Assembly (NCBI RefSeq): GCF_017873965.1
Contig: NZ_JAGGKT010000016.1
Coordinates: 22,265-86,264 of the forward strand
DNA from: Ammoniphilus resinae
GTDB lineage: Bacteria > Bacillota > Bacilli > Aneurinibacillales > RAOX-1
DNA length: 64,000 bases
Direction: 5' to 3'
Positions within the stretch are counted from its first letter, which is position 1, and each line of letters opens with the position of its first letter. Below the pieces are notes generated by a model. It saw only the letters and a program-made list of their open reading frames with translations, was not told the DNA's origin and did not search any database. Positions 37,580 to 45,291 of this stretch are shown here, piece after piece. A program made the translations under genes and the position numbers.

Positions 37580-39027
37580 AGTGGATCAATAAAAGCCTGT
37601 TTCGCCGCCTTTTGGTAAGCTATCTGGTAATTGTCCTGTTCGGGCTTGGCGCCGTAGGATTTGCCATTTCTTATTTTGCCAAGGACCATTTTTACGATGT
37701 CACACAGGAGGAACTTGTCCGCAAAGCGAAAAATGTTAATCTTGCCATTCAGGATCTGCCTTTACCGAATCAAGAGGTGCAGAACCTACTTGCTTTTTTT
37801 GACCAATCTTTCGATACAAGAATCTGGCTGTTTGATCGTTCTGGTAAAATTGTGGCCAGTTCGATGGAGGATGAAGTCTTTATCGGAAAGTCCGTGGCCG
37901 AATCGATGGTTAGCAAAGTGTTGAAAGGAAAGCAGGTCGTATCTGAACTTGAACAGTTTGAGGGCCTGGATAAACCGATGCTTTCCGTCGTGGTCCCCTG
38001 GGGGAAGAAGGATATGATCTATGGCGGGATCGTCCTGCATTCTCCGGTGGAGGGGATTAATAAGACCTTTGGTTTTATGCGAGAAACCACGCTTTGGGTC
38101 ACTTTGCTGGGCGTTCTGATCACGACGGCGATGGTGTCCTACTTGTCCTGGTCGATCTCCCTTCCCTTAAGAAAAATCGAGCGAACAGCGGTGGAAATTG
38201 GCACCGGAAATTATAATCAGCGGGTATCGATTAGCAATCCAGATGAGATCGGAGATCTCGCCCAGACGATTAACAAGTTGGCTGCTAAGCTACAAACGGT
38301 TGAGCAGGATCGAGAACGGCAGGAAAAGATCCGCACCGATTTCATCGCCAATATCTCCCACGAGCTGCGGACGCCGTTGACGGCTATGCAAGGATTCTTG
38401 GAAGCTTTGCAGGACGGGTTAGTGGAAGGGGAAGAATCAAGGCAAAAGTATTACCAGGTAATGTATCAGGAATCGCTGCACTTAAACCGGCTAGTCGATG
38501 ACCTGATGGATCTGGTCAAATTGGAAAATGAAGAAGTGACTTTATATAAGGCCCCTGTTGACCTTGGGGAAGTGTTGAAAAAGGTATCTTTTACTTTGGA
38601 AGAAGAGGCGTCAGAGAAGGCAACAGAATTAAAACTATCGATCCCGGAGGAATCATTACCCATGGTTTTTGCAGATAAAGATAGGGTGGTGCAAATCTTT
38701 AAAAATCTCCTCAAAAATGCAGTGAAGTTCACGGAGAACGGGGAAATTCGTTTGCAGGCAAAATCGGAAGGGGACTTCGTTCGGGTGGATGTAGCCGATA
38801 CCGGAATTGGAATCTCGGAAGGAGACCTGGACCGTATTTGGGAGCGGTTTTTTAAAGTCGATCGCGGCCGCTCAAAGGCAAACAAGGGTACAGGGTTGGG
38901 CCTTTCCATTGTGAAAAAGCTGACTGAACTGCATGATGGACGGATTTCGGTAAAAAGCAGTTTAGGAGAGGGGACTACTTTCTCGGTTTGGCTTCCCAAA
39001 GCTGAAGCCAAACGGCACTCAGCTTAA
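37576..39027 (+). CDS. Membrane sensor histidine kinase, partner of the upstream regulator
   Basis: 483 residues: two TM helices bounding an extracytoplasmic sensor (about 30-165), a HAMP domain (LPLRKIERTAVEIGTGNYNQRVSI), HisKA (FIANISHELRTPLTAMQGF) and HATPase_c (NLLKNAVKFTE, VADTGIGIS, GTGLGLSIVKKL). The layout matches ResE/PhoR-type kinases. Co-transcribed with the regulator through an ATGA overlap, and followed by a terminator. Confidence 0.93.
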   Translation: MKWINKSLFRRLLVSYLVIVLFGLGAVGFAISYFAKDHFYDVTQEELVRKAKNVNLAIQDLPLPNQEVQNLLAFFDQSFDTRIWLFDRSGKIVASSMEDEVFIGKSVAESMVSKVLKGKQVVSELEQFEGLDKPMLSVVVPWGKKDMIYGGIVLHSPVEGINKTFGFMRETTLWVTLLGVLITTAMVSYLSWSISLPLRKIERTAVEIGTGNYNQRVSISNPDEIGDLAQTINKLAAKLQTVEQDRERQEKIRTDFIANISHELRTPLTAMQGFLEALQDGLVEGEESRQKYYQVMYQESLHLNRLVDDLMDLVKLENEEVTLYKAPVDLGEVLKKVSFTLEEEASEKATELKLSIPEESLPMVFADKDRVVQIFKNLLKNAVKFTENGEIRLQAKSEGDFVRVDVADTGIGISEGDLDRIWERFFKVDRGRSKANKGTGLGLSIVKKLTELHDGRISVKSSLGEGTTFSVWLPKAEAKRHSA

Positions 39028-39032
39028 ACAAG

Positions 39033-39070
39033 AAAAGGAACTGCATCCCAAAAGGATGTCAGTCCCTTTT
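39033..39070 (+). terminator. Terminator after the two-component system
   Basis: GGAACTGCATCC, loop CAAAA, GGATGTCAGTCCC with internal mismatches, then TTTTTT. Confidence 0.8.
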
Positions 39071-39136
39071 TTGCTTTATCGCCAACACGATTCGACAAAA
39101 CATGGTAAAATAGAAGAGAAAAAGGGGGGCACAGCT

Positions 39137-39553
39137 ATGGAGACATCTGTTCCAATACAAAGTGAAACCAGTCCGCAGCGGAAAAGAAAGCGGAGAGCGA
39201 TTCATCCTGCCATCCCGATTATAATTGGGGTTATTCTATGGGCGGGTCTCTTATTCGGAGGATATAAAGTTGCTGAGCACTATATTCAAAATACACAAAG
39301 CTATATTGATGAACGAATTGCCGAAGTGAACCAACATAATGAGGAAAAGATTGGGGCTCTACAAGGGGAGTTGGGGAAAGTTCAGGAGGAATTATCGGCC
39401 ATTCAGGAAGAATTGGCGATGACCGATGAAACGATCAATGGGACAAATGAAACCAAGCAGGCTTTGGAAAGTCGTATGGCGGCGTTGGACAAGCAGCTTG
39501 CCTCTTTGAAGAATTCCCTCAAACAACTGGAGGAAGCAATCCGTGTTCAGTAA
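39137..39553 (+). CDS. Membrane-anchored coiled-coil protein
   Basis: 138 residues: a basic N-terminus (QRKRKRRAIH), one TM helix (AIPIIIGVILWAGLLFGGY) and a long extracytoplasmic coiled coil (EEKIGALQGELGKVQEELSAIQEELAM onward). ATG at 39137 has AAAGGGGGG 7 nt upstream. The stop overlaps the start of the phosphodiester glycosidase gene by 11 bases, so the two are translationally coupled and probably work together at the surface. Function unknown. Confidence 0.7.
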   Translation: METSVPIQSETSPQRKRKRRAIHPAIPIIIGVILWAGLLFGGYKVAEHYIQNTQSYIDERIAEVNQHNEEKIGALQGELGKVQEELSAIQEELAMTDETINGTNETKQALESRMAALDKQLASLKNSLKQLEEAIRVQ

Positions 39554-40583
39554 ATGGCAGCTGTTTATGTTTTTTTTAGCGGCACCGGTAATTGGCTTCT
39601 TCTTCGCTTTTTATCAGGAAAACCCGATCTTGTCTGCGGAATGGACACAGCTGCAGCTTCCTATCGAACAAGCTTCCGCACAGGTACAGGGGATTAATGA
39701 AGGAATCACAGTAACGAAAGAGACCTTGGGGCGGATTCATGAGGCGGCCAAAAAAGAGCAGAAGGCAGCGGAGGAACATCATGAAAAGGTGAACGAGCTT
39801 CTCGCCCTTAGTGAAACACAGAATGCCAAATCACTCAGTGTGCTCGATGAAATTCTCTCTAATTTGCTAGGCGATCCGGTAGGTCAGACTTTTGGAGACA
39901 ATGCAACGGTCAAAGTGTACTCGCTTGAGGAATCGGGCTACCGAGGTTATATGGCCAAGGTCCATCTGAAAAATCCCAAAGCTCTTAAGATGGTATTAAC
40001 TGACGATCCCTATGGGGAAACAACAAGCCAAGCGGCCAAACGTAAAGGGGCGGTGCTTGCAGTCAATGCCGGTGGATTTGGAAAGGATGCCAATGGCAAG
40101 CTATTTCCGATCGGGATAACGGTTGTGGATGGCAAAATTAAAACCTTTTATACTTATCAAGATTTAGACTTTGTGGGCTTTAACGAGCAAGGTCGATTGG
40201 TCGGCGGGAAGGTTACATCCAAGGCCCAATTGGAGAAAATGGGGGTACTCCAAGGCGCGAGCTTTCTACCAACCCTCTTAAAAGATGGGAAAAAGCAGCC
40301 CATCCCGCGGGAGTGGGCGAACGCGAAGCACCCTCGGACGTTAATCGGGCATTTCACCAACGGGGATCTCTTGATCATCGTCATCGATGGCCGTAGAAAA
40401 GGCTGGAGCAGCGGCGTTACCTTGGAAGAGGCGCAGGACAAGCTGCTGGAATTCCACGTGAAAGACGCCTATAACCTTGACGGCGGGGGATCTAGCGCTT
40501 TTTATTACAACGGACAAATTTTAAACCGCCCTTCGGATGGAAGGCAGCGGCGCGTCACCACAAATCTAGTGGTTATCCCTTAA
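39543..40583 (+). CDS. Phosphodiester glycosidase (NAGPA-type, DUF2233) membrane protein
   Basis: 346 residues: an N-terminal TM anchor (LFMFFLAAPVIGFFFAF), a helical stalk (about 30-110), and the NAGPA-type domain with AVNAGGFGKDANGKLFPIGITVVDG, LLIIVIDGRRKGWSSGVTL and NLDGGGSSAFYYNGQI. Family enzymes cleave phosphodiester-linked sugars, in Bacillales from wall or exopolysaccharide material. GTG start with GGAGGAAG upstream, overlapping the previous gene. It ends 11 bases into the convergent hypothetical gene. Confidence 0.8.
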   Translation: MFSKWQLFMFFLAAPVIGFFFAFYQENPILSAEWTQLQLPIEQASAQVQGINEGITVTKETLGRIHEAAKKEQKAAEEHHEKVNELLALSETQNAKSLSVLDEILSNLLGDPVGQTFGDNATVKVYSLEESGYRGYMAKVHLKNPKALKMVLTDDPYGETTSQAAKRKGAVLAVNAGGFGKDANGKLFPIGITVVDGKIKTFYTYQDLDFVGFNEQGRLVGGKVTSKAQLEKMGVLQGASFLPTLLKDGKKQPIPREWANAKHPRTLIGHFTNGDLLIIVIDGRRKGWSSGVTLEEAQDKLLEFHVKDAYNLDGGGSSAFYYNGQILNRPSDGRQRRVTTNLVVIP

Positions 40584-40911
40584 GGGACTTAATGAAAAAG
40601 GGGAAACTTAACGTTAAAATGGATTGACAAATCTCGGAGGAAATTGGTTCTGTTTCAACCGCAATTTTGGGGGCAGAATCGATTTCCTCTTTTATATAAC
40701 GATGAAAAAACTCCGTCATTTTGTTGACGTCATCGTCAAACGCATTTTTGAACTGTTGTATAAAGCTTTTGGTCGATGTATCACCTTGGTAGGCAATATT
40801 ATTAAAACTCGCATGGATCGAGATGTGATTGATAAAAGGAAATTTTCGAATCTCCTGGATGATGACGTCGAATAAGGGATGTTCCAACAAGGGCTCCCAC
40901 TGCTGCGGCAT
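40573..40911 (-). CDS. Hypothetical cytoplasmic protein
   Basis: 112 residues, not recognised. Opens PQQWEPLLEHPLFDVIIQEIRKFPFINHISIHASF. No TM helix or signal is present. ATG at 40911 has AGAGGTGA about 6 nt upstream. The gene is convergent with the phosphodiester glycosidase gene and overlaps it by 11 bases at the ends. Confidence 0.6.
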   Translation of the reverse strand: MPQQWEPLLEHPLFDVIIQEIRKFPFINHISIHASFNNIAYQGDTSTKSFIQQFKNAFDDDVNKMTEFFHRYIKEEIDSAPKIAVETEPISSEICQSILTLSFPFFIKSLKG

Positions 40912-41100
40912 GGTGTTCACCTCTTTGCGTTCTTTTTCTGCATTCTCATTCTTATTCGCTAGAGGCAAATGAGATTCCTTGGTGGGAAATTCACTAGTTT
41001 TGTCGAAATGTTAGTTTTCTGTTTTCAGAAAAGAGGAATAACAGAAGAGGTAGAGAAGATAAAATGTTAAGAATAGAAGGAAAAGAAGGAGAAGGATACC

Positions 41101-42285
41101 ATGCCAAACAAAGAAATGCTGTTCATTCCTGGCCCCACCCCTGTTATTGATGAAATCTACGATGCCTTGTCAAGTGAAACCTGGGCACATACAGATCCAC
41201 GTTTTGTTCGTATTTTTTCAGAAGCGATTCAAAAGACAAAAGACCTTTTTCAGACCGATGGAGAGGTATTTATTATTGCTGGTTCCGGGACATTGGCTAT
41301 GGAGATGGCGATAGTAAATGTTGTTGCACCCGGTGAGAAGCTGTTGGTGGTGAGCCAAGGCTATTTCGGGGACCGATTTATTGATTTAGGAAGAGCTTTC
41401 GGAATGGAAGTGGAAGCGCTTCAAGCAGAATGGGGAAAGCAAATCGATCCCGAACAGGTTAGGCAGAAGCTAGCCGAGGGCGGATTTAAAGCCGTTACGG
41501 TGACACATGTCGATACATCGACGGGAGTGGCGGCAGACCTGGAAGCATTAGTGCCTGTTGTGAAAGAGGCGGGTGCTCTTTTTATCCTTGACGGTGTTTG
41601 TGCAGCAGCAGGTGTAGAAGAGAACATGTGTAAAGGGTATGGCAATGGTGGTGCCAAAATCGATATCGTTTTGACCGGTTCACAAAAAGCCATTGGTGTA
41701 CCGCCGGGATTAGGAATTGTCGCTTTTAACAGGTCGGCATTGGCGGCACGCGAAGAGCTTGGACAGATATCAGCCTACTATACGGATATCAAAAATTGGC
41801 TTCCGATCATGAACAATCCTGGCAAATATTACGCCACACCGCCAGTCAATATGATCTATGCGTTGAATAAGGGACTTGAGATTGTAATGGCCGAAGGACT
41901 AGAGGCAAGGTATCGCCGCCACCGGGCGTTGGGTCGGGCTGTGCGTGAAGCCCTTGGAGTCTATGGGATGAAGGCTTTGGCTACGGAAGAAGTGGCCGCA
42001 CCAACTTTAAGCTGTATCCTTTATCCTCAGGGCGTGGACGATGCAGCATTCCGCAAATCATTGGCGGATAAGGGCGTCGTCGTCGCCGGTGCGCTTGCGT
42101 CGTTAGCTGGAAAGGCCTTCCGCATCGGGCACATGGGCAACGTCACGGAGGAGATGTTCGGGAAGGCGATCCGCTTGATTGGGGACACGTTGGTCGAGCT
42201 CGGCCAGCCCGATGCACGCGATTTCGCGGTGCGTACGTTTCATGAGGTCTATCAAAGCCAGTTGAAGGAATGTTCGAGTGTTTAG
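41101..42285 (+). CDS. Class V aminotransferase (alanine-glyoxylate / serine-pyruvate type)
   Basis: 394 residues. It opens with IPGPTPVIDEIYDAL, shows the PLP Lys in LTGSQKAIGVPPGLGI and AAAGVEENMCKGYG. The fold group includes PucG (ureidoglycine-glyoxylate), SPT/AGT and PhnW-like enzymes. Its closeness to a glycolate oxidase operon three kilobases away, which makes glyoxylate, makes a glyoxylate-consuming aminotransferase attractive but unproved. ATG has AAGGAGAAGG about 7 nt upstream. Confidence 0.82.
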   Translation: MPNKEMLFIPGPTPVIDEIYDALSSETWAHTDPRFVRIFSEAIQKTKDLFQTDGEVFIIAGSGTLAMEMAIVNVVAPGEKLLVVSQGYFGDRFIDLGRAFGMEVEALQAEWGKQIDPEQVRQKLAEGGFKAVTVTHVDTSTGVAADLEALVPVVKEAGALFILDGVCAAAGVEENMCKGYGNGGAKIDIVLTGSQKAIGVPPGLGIVAFNRSALAAREELGQISAYYTDIKNWLPIMNNPGKYYATPPVNMIYALNKGLEIVMAEGLEARYRRHRALGRAVREALGVYGMKALATEEVAAPTLSCILYPQGVDDAAFRKSLADKGVVVAGALASLAGKAFRIGHMGNVTEEMFGKAIRLIGDTLVELGQPDARDFAVRTFHEVYQSQLKECSSV

Positions 42286-42303
42286 GTGAATGGAAGGAAA
42301 GTT

Positions 42304-42332
42304 GAAGGCTGACCCTGTGGGTTGGTCTTTTT
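42304..42332 (+). terminator. Terminator after the aminotransferase
   Basis: GGCTGACCC pairs with GGGTTGGTC (wobbles) around TGT and is followed by TTTTTT. Confidence 0.75.
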
Positions 42333-42411
42333 TCTGTTAGGGAGGTAATGACCATCTTTTCAAGGACCCAATGGATGTTTTGACTCTCGATGAAGGGTCC
42401 TCCATAACCCT

Positions 42412-42873
42412 GATTCGGACTGAGCGAGGAGGAAAACTCGAGAGTGAGTCCGAAACCGGGTATGATTCGGACTGAGCGAGGAGGAAAACTCGAGAGTGAG
42501 TCCGAAACCGGGCTTGATTCGGACTGAGCAAGGAGGAAACCTCGAGAGTGAGTCCGAAACCGGGCCTGATTCGGACTGAGCAAGGAGGAAACCTTGAGAG
42601 TGAGTCTGAAACCAGGCTTGATTTGGACTGAGCGAGGAGGAAACCTCGAGAGTGAGTCCGAAACCAGGCATGATTCGGACTGAGCAAGGAGGAAACCTCG
42701 AGAGTGAGTCCGAAATCAGGCATGATTCGGACTGAGCGAGGAGGAAACCTCGAGAGTGAGTCCGAAACCGGGCTTGATTCGGACTGAGCAAGGAGGAAAC
42801 CTCGAGAGTGAGTCCGAAACCGGGCCTGATTCGGACTGAGCAAGGAGGAAACCGGTAGTGAGTCCGAATCAGG
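42412..42873. repeat. Tandem repeat array D: nine 52-bp units
   Basis: GATTCGG or its variant recurs at 42412, 42464, 42516, 42568, 42620, 42672, 42724, 42776 and 42828, each 52 bp apart. Arms GATTCGGACT and AGTCCGAAAC enclose a 25-nt loop (GAGCGAGGAGGAAACCTCGA type) that itself contains the small dyad CGAGG/CCTCG. Arms match array B; loops differ. The last unit is shortened. Long reading frames here are repeat artefacts. Confidence 0.95.
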
Positions 42874-42885
42874 ACCGAGTCCCTA

Positions 42886-42918
42886 CAAAAAAAGGGTCTC
42901 TCCCCAACTTGGGAGCCC
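42886..42918 (-). terminator. Terminator after the universal stress protein gene
   Basis: On the minus strand CTCCC pairs with GGGAG across AAGTTG, then AGACCC and a run of seven T. Confidence 0.65.
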
Positions 42919-42927
42919 CCCCTCCTT

Positions 42928-43356
42928 CTATTTAACAATGAAAACCGGAACAGGAGATTGTTGCGCCACATTATGGCTGACGCTTCCGAGGAATAGTTCT
43001 TTGAAGGCGCCTAGTCCGCGGCTTCCCATTACGATTAAGTCACAATCATTTGCCTGGGCATGGTCTAGTATGGTTTGCGCTGGTTGTCCTTCTCCAATGA
43101 AGGTGCGAGTTTTGTTCGGGATGGCATCTAGGGTGTCTTTGATTTGTTCCAACGTTTCCTTTCCATATTTCAAGGCTGTTTCACGAAGGTTTGGCTCAGC
43201 TACAAGGAATTCGCCATAGAGCACTGGAACTTCCACAACGTGAAGGACATCCATCTCAATCTTCTCATTTGCTTTTGCCAATTCAATCGCTGTTTTCAAC
43301 GCTTTATTACCTAATTCCGAACCGTCATAAGCGACAAGAATTCTTGAACATAACAT
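42928..43356 (-). CDS. Universal stress protein (UspA family)
   Basis: About 142 residues, one Usp domain. It opens SRILVAYDGSELGNKAL and ends with the ATP-binding motif GSRGLGAFKELFLGSVSHNV plus SPVPVFIVK, fitting G-2x-G-9x-G(S/T). It is therefore probably an ATP-binding member. ATG at 43356 has GGTGG upstream. Monocistronic, ending in a terminator close to array D. Confidence 0.9.
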   Translation of the reverse strand: MLCSRILVAYDGSELGNKALKTAIELAKANEKIEMDVLHVVEVPVLYGEFLVAEPNLRETALKYGKETLEQIKDTLDAIPNKTRTFIGEGQPAQTILDHAQANDCDLIVMGSRGLGAFKELFLGSVSHNVAQQSPVPVFIVK

Positions 43357-43482
43357 CACGACCACCAGCTTTCAATAGAATTTAAAATTTTGAACTACCT
43401 TAATAGTAAGTGGGGTGGCAATTTATAGGTGTGACAAATATCACACATTTAACTCTTAATTGTGGCAATTGTGTTGCGTTAA

Positions 43483-43513
43483 CAAAAAAAAGCGGCCCCA
43501 TTTTCATGAAGCC
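43483..43513 (-). terminator. Terminator of the sinI-type gene
   Basis: Minus strand GGCTTCAT, a five-base loop, ATGGGGCC, then GC and a run of eight T. Confidence 0.85.
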
Positions 43514-43542
43514 TGCCGTACCCCGATTCTAGTTTATTTGTA

Positions 43543-43689
43543 TTAAGCCGATTGATAAACGGACTTTGACGACTGTCTCAAGAATGCACGGACTTCCTCG
43601 GGAGTAATGCCCATATCACGTGCTAATTTCAATAATTCTACCCATTCTTCATCCACTGTCAAAATGATTTCCTTTTCTTCCACTTCCAT
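43543..43689 (-). CDS. sinI: SinI-type antirepressor (Sin domain only)
   Basis: A 48-residue protein, opening MEVEEKEIILTVDEEWVELL, then KLARDMGITPEEVRAFLRQSS. The VDEEWVELLKLARDMGITPEEVRAFL segment is a Sin dimerisation domain, the same fold found at the C-terminus of the two SinR-type repressors at 56857 and 58077. It lacks a DNA-binding domain, so it should bind and inactivate SinR as B. subtilis SinI does. ATG at 43689 has GGGAGGG about 9 nt upstream. Uniquely, its leader carries a c-di-GMP-I riboswitch. It is not adjacent to sinR, unlike in B. subtilis. Confidence 0.88.
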   Translation of the reverse strand: MEVEEKEIILTVDEEWVELLKLARDMGITPEEVRAFLRQSSKSVYQSA

Positions 43690-43711
43690 CCCGTAAATCC
43701 CTCCCAAGGAA

Positions 43712-43815
43712 CATTTATACAGGTAATCCGGCCGTCCTAGTGAAGATGAAAAGGATCACCTTAGACCCGTGACTTTGCGTCCCCGCCTTTCGACGAGTTT
43801 GCCTTTTTCTGATGC
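43712..43815 (-). promoter_or_regulatory. Cyclic di-GMP-I (GEMM-I) riboswitch upstream of the sinI-type gene
   Basis: On the minus strand the core (43803-43759) reads GGCAAACTCGTCGAAAGGC, then GGGGACGCAAAGTCACGGG and TCTAAGG. The GNRA-type CGAAAGG loop, GACGCAAAG and GGTCTAA elements are the conserved GEMM-I features. It ends about 25 nt before the start codon of the Sin-domain gene, and I see no clear terminator, so control may be at ribosome access. Exact aptamer borders are approximate. Confidence 0.9.
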
Positions 43816-44044
43816 ACATCCAATCATTTATTATAATAATCGATTCGATTCAAAAAGAATGTCGTTTGATCGTGAAAAAAGTGTCGATGTGAATTAATTT
43901 TTCTTTATATTTTGAAATTGTAACAAAAAGGTTTAAAATTCGTAATTTCAGCGGTGAAATGTGTAAGGATGTTGAAATTTTGCGGAATATTTCTTACCAG
44001 TTCTGCTCAAAGTATTATTGTGTAGATGGGAGGTGATGGAAAAC

Positions 44045-44284
44045 ATGGCGCGAATTGGTGTAGAAGCAACATTAAGTGATGTGAAGCAGCAGCTTCAAAA
44101 CAGCGGTCATGAAGTCGTGGATTTGGAAGCTGAGAATGCACAGCAATGTGATGCTTGCGTCATTTCTGGACAAGACAAAGATGTAATGGGGATGGCGGAT
44201 GTAGCCACAAACTCATCTGTTATTAATGCCCAGGGTATGACTCCGCAAGAAGTAGTCGAACAGGTAAACCGTAGTTTTTCTTAA
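44045..44284 (+). CDS. UPF0180 (YkuS-like) small protein
   Basis: 79 residues: ARIGVEATLSDVKQQLQNSGHEVVDL, then CDACVISGQDKDVMGMADVAT and INAQGMTPQEVVEQV. The spacing of the Cys residues and the VISGQDKDVMG motif are typical of UPF0180/YkuS. Function unknown. ATG at 44045 has GGGAGGTGA about 8 nt upstream and is preferred over the ATG-like codons before it. Confidence 0.88.
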   Translation: MARIGVEATLSDVKQQLQNSGHEVVDLEAENAQQCDACVISGQDKDVMGMADVATNSSVINAQGMTPQEVVEQVNRSFS

Positions 44285-44295
44285 TAGAATTTTTA

Positions 44296-44329
44296 AAGAG
44301 GCTGGCCAAGAGGTCGGGCCTCTTTTTAC
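44296..44329 (+). terminator. Terminator after the UPF0180 gene
   Basis: AAAGAGGCTGGCC, loop AAGA, GGTCGGGCCTCTTTTT. Confidence 0.8.
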
Positions 44330-44480
44330 ATTGTAGATAATAAGAACTTGTGTTCCCACAAATATAATAACAAACACCCCATACCCTGTACAGGAATTAT
44401 TTTCGACAAAAAGCTGAGAAAATGGGATAGTCAACAGACGCGTGTCCTCAAACCACCCACATACATCTGAAAATTCATAA

Positions 44481-44540
44481 TTGACTACCACATAAAAAGA
44501 TGAAATAATCAGTATATATCTACCTATCAGATATCTGATA
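44481..44540 (+). promoter_or_regulatory. Promoter and palindromic operator of the glycolate oxidase operon
   Basis: TTGACT (44481-44486), 17 bp, AATAAT (44504-44509). The perfect 16-bp palindrome TATCAGATATCTGATA (44525-44540) lies just downstream of the start point and upstream of the ribosome site. Its length and position suit the autogenous operator of the adjacent GntR/FadR-type regulator. Confidence 0.7.
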
Positions 44541-44565
44541 ACAGACCCTTGGGGAGGTGATCAGC

Positions 44566-45291
44566 CTGAAAGTCGAAAAAATTACAACACAAAAAGTTTC
44601 CGAAATCATCGAAAAGCAAATCGAGGAGTGGATCCATTCAGGCAGTTTTAAACCGGGACAAAAACTTCCTTCCGTAAGGGAGCTCTGCGAAATGTTCGCC
44701 GTGGGAAGATCTGCGGTACGCGACGCCATCACATCCCTAAAGGGAAAAGGGTTAGTGGATGTGAAGCAGGGGGATGGGAGCTTTGTCAGCCGGTGGGATG
44801 GCACATCACTCTTTCATCAAATCCATCTTTTAGAGAAGAAGAATATCAAGCAGCTTTTTGCCGTACGAAAAATTCTAGAGTCGGGAATGGCTGAACTGGC
44901 AGCAACCCATCGCAGGGAATCCCATTTACAAAAGATTAACGCGATTATTACTGAGCTCGAACAGACGCCAACCGTCGAAGGATGGAAGCTGGATTTTGAC
45001 TTTCACACGACACTTGCTGAAGCCACAGGAAATGAAATTTTAGTCCATCTCACAAACACCCTGTCTACGACCATGAAAAAAGCCATCATCGATTGTCATC
45101 GGCTGATTTTTTCTGACCCCCTTTTAACCAACAAAGTTTTTCAACAGCACGTCGCCATTTATGATGCCATCTCAGCAAAAGACCCAGACACCGCGCGCAT
45201 CACGATGTTAGATCACCTGAATTTTGTAGAACAGTTGCTAAGCAATCAGTCCCATACTTATGCTGAAGGAGGCTCCTATGCTGCTGAGTAG
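44566..45291 (+). CDS. FadR-type GntR family regulator of the glc operon
   Basis: About 242 residues: a winged HTH (KLPSVRELCEMFAVGRSAVRDAITSLKGKGLVDVKQGDGSF) and an FCD effector domain (LFAVRKILESGMAELAA, FDFHTTLAEATGNEILVHL). GGGGAGGTGA (44551-44560) is spaced correctly for a CTG codon at 44566; the in-frame GTG at 44557 lies inside the ribosome site. A CTG start is thus the best fit, though annotation tools would use GTG. The stop overlaps glcE by 14 bases, making the regulator first gene of the operon it controls, probably in response to glycolate, lactate or a similar acid. Confidence 0.85.
   Translation: MKVEKITTQKVSEIIEKQIEEWIHSGSFKPGQKLPSVRELCEMFAVGRSAVRDAITSLKGKGLVDVKQGDGSFVSRWDGTSLFHQIHLLEKKNIKQLFAVRKILESGMAELAATHRRESHLQKINAIITELEQTPTVEGWKLDFDFHTTLAEATGNEILVHLTNTLSTTMKKAIIDCHRLIFSDPLLTNKVFQQHVAIYDAISAKDPDTARITMLDHLNFVEQLLSNQSHTYAEGGSYAAE

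Noticed and set aside
42143..42971. Three long overlapping minus-strand reading frames across array D
   Set aside because: They arise because 52 bp rotates through three frames and the unit has no stop in those frames. The peptides are 52-residue repeats of the DNA unit, lack ribosome sites, and one runs into the end of the class V aminotransferase gene.
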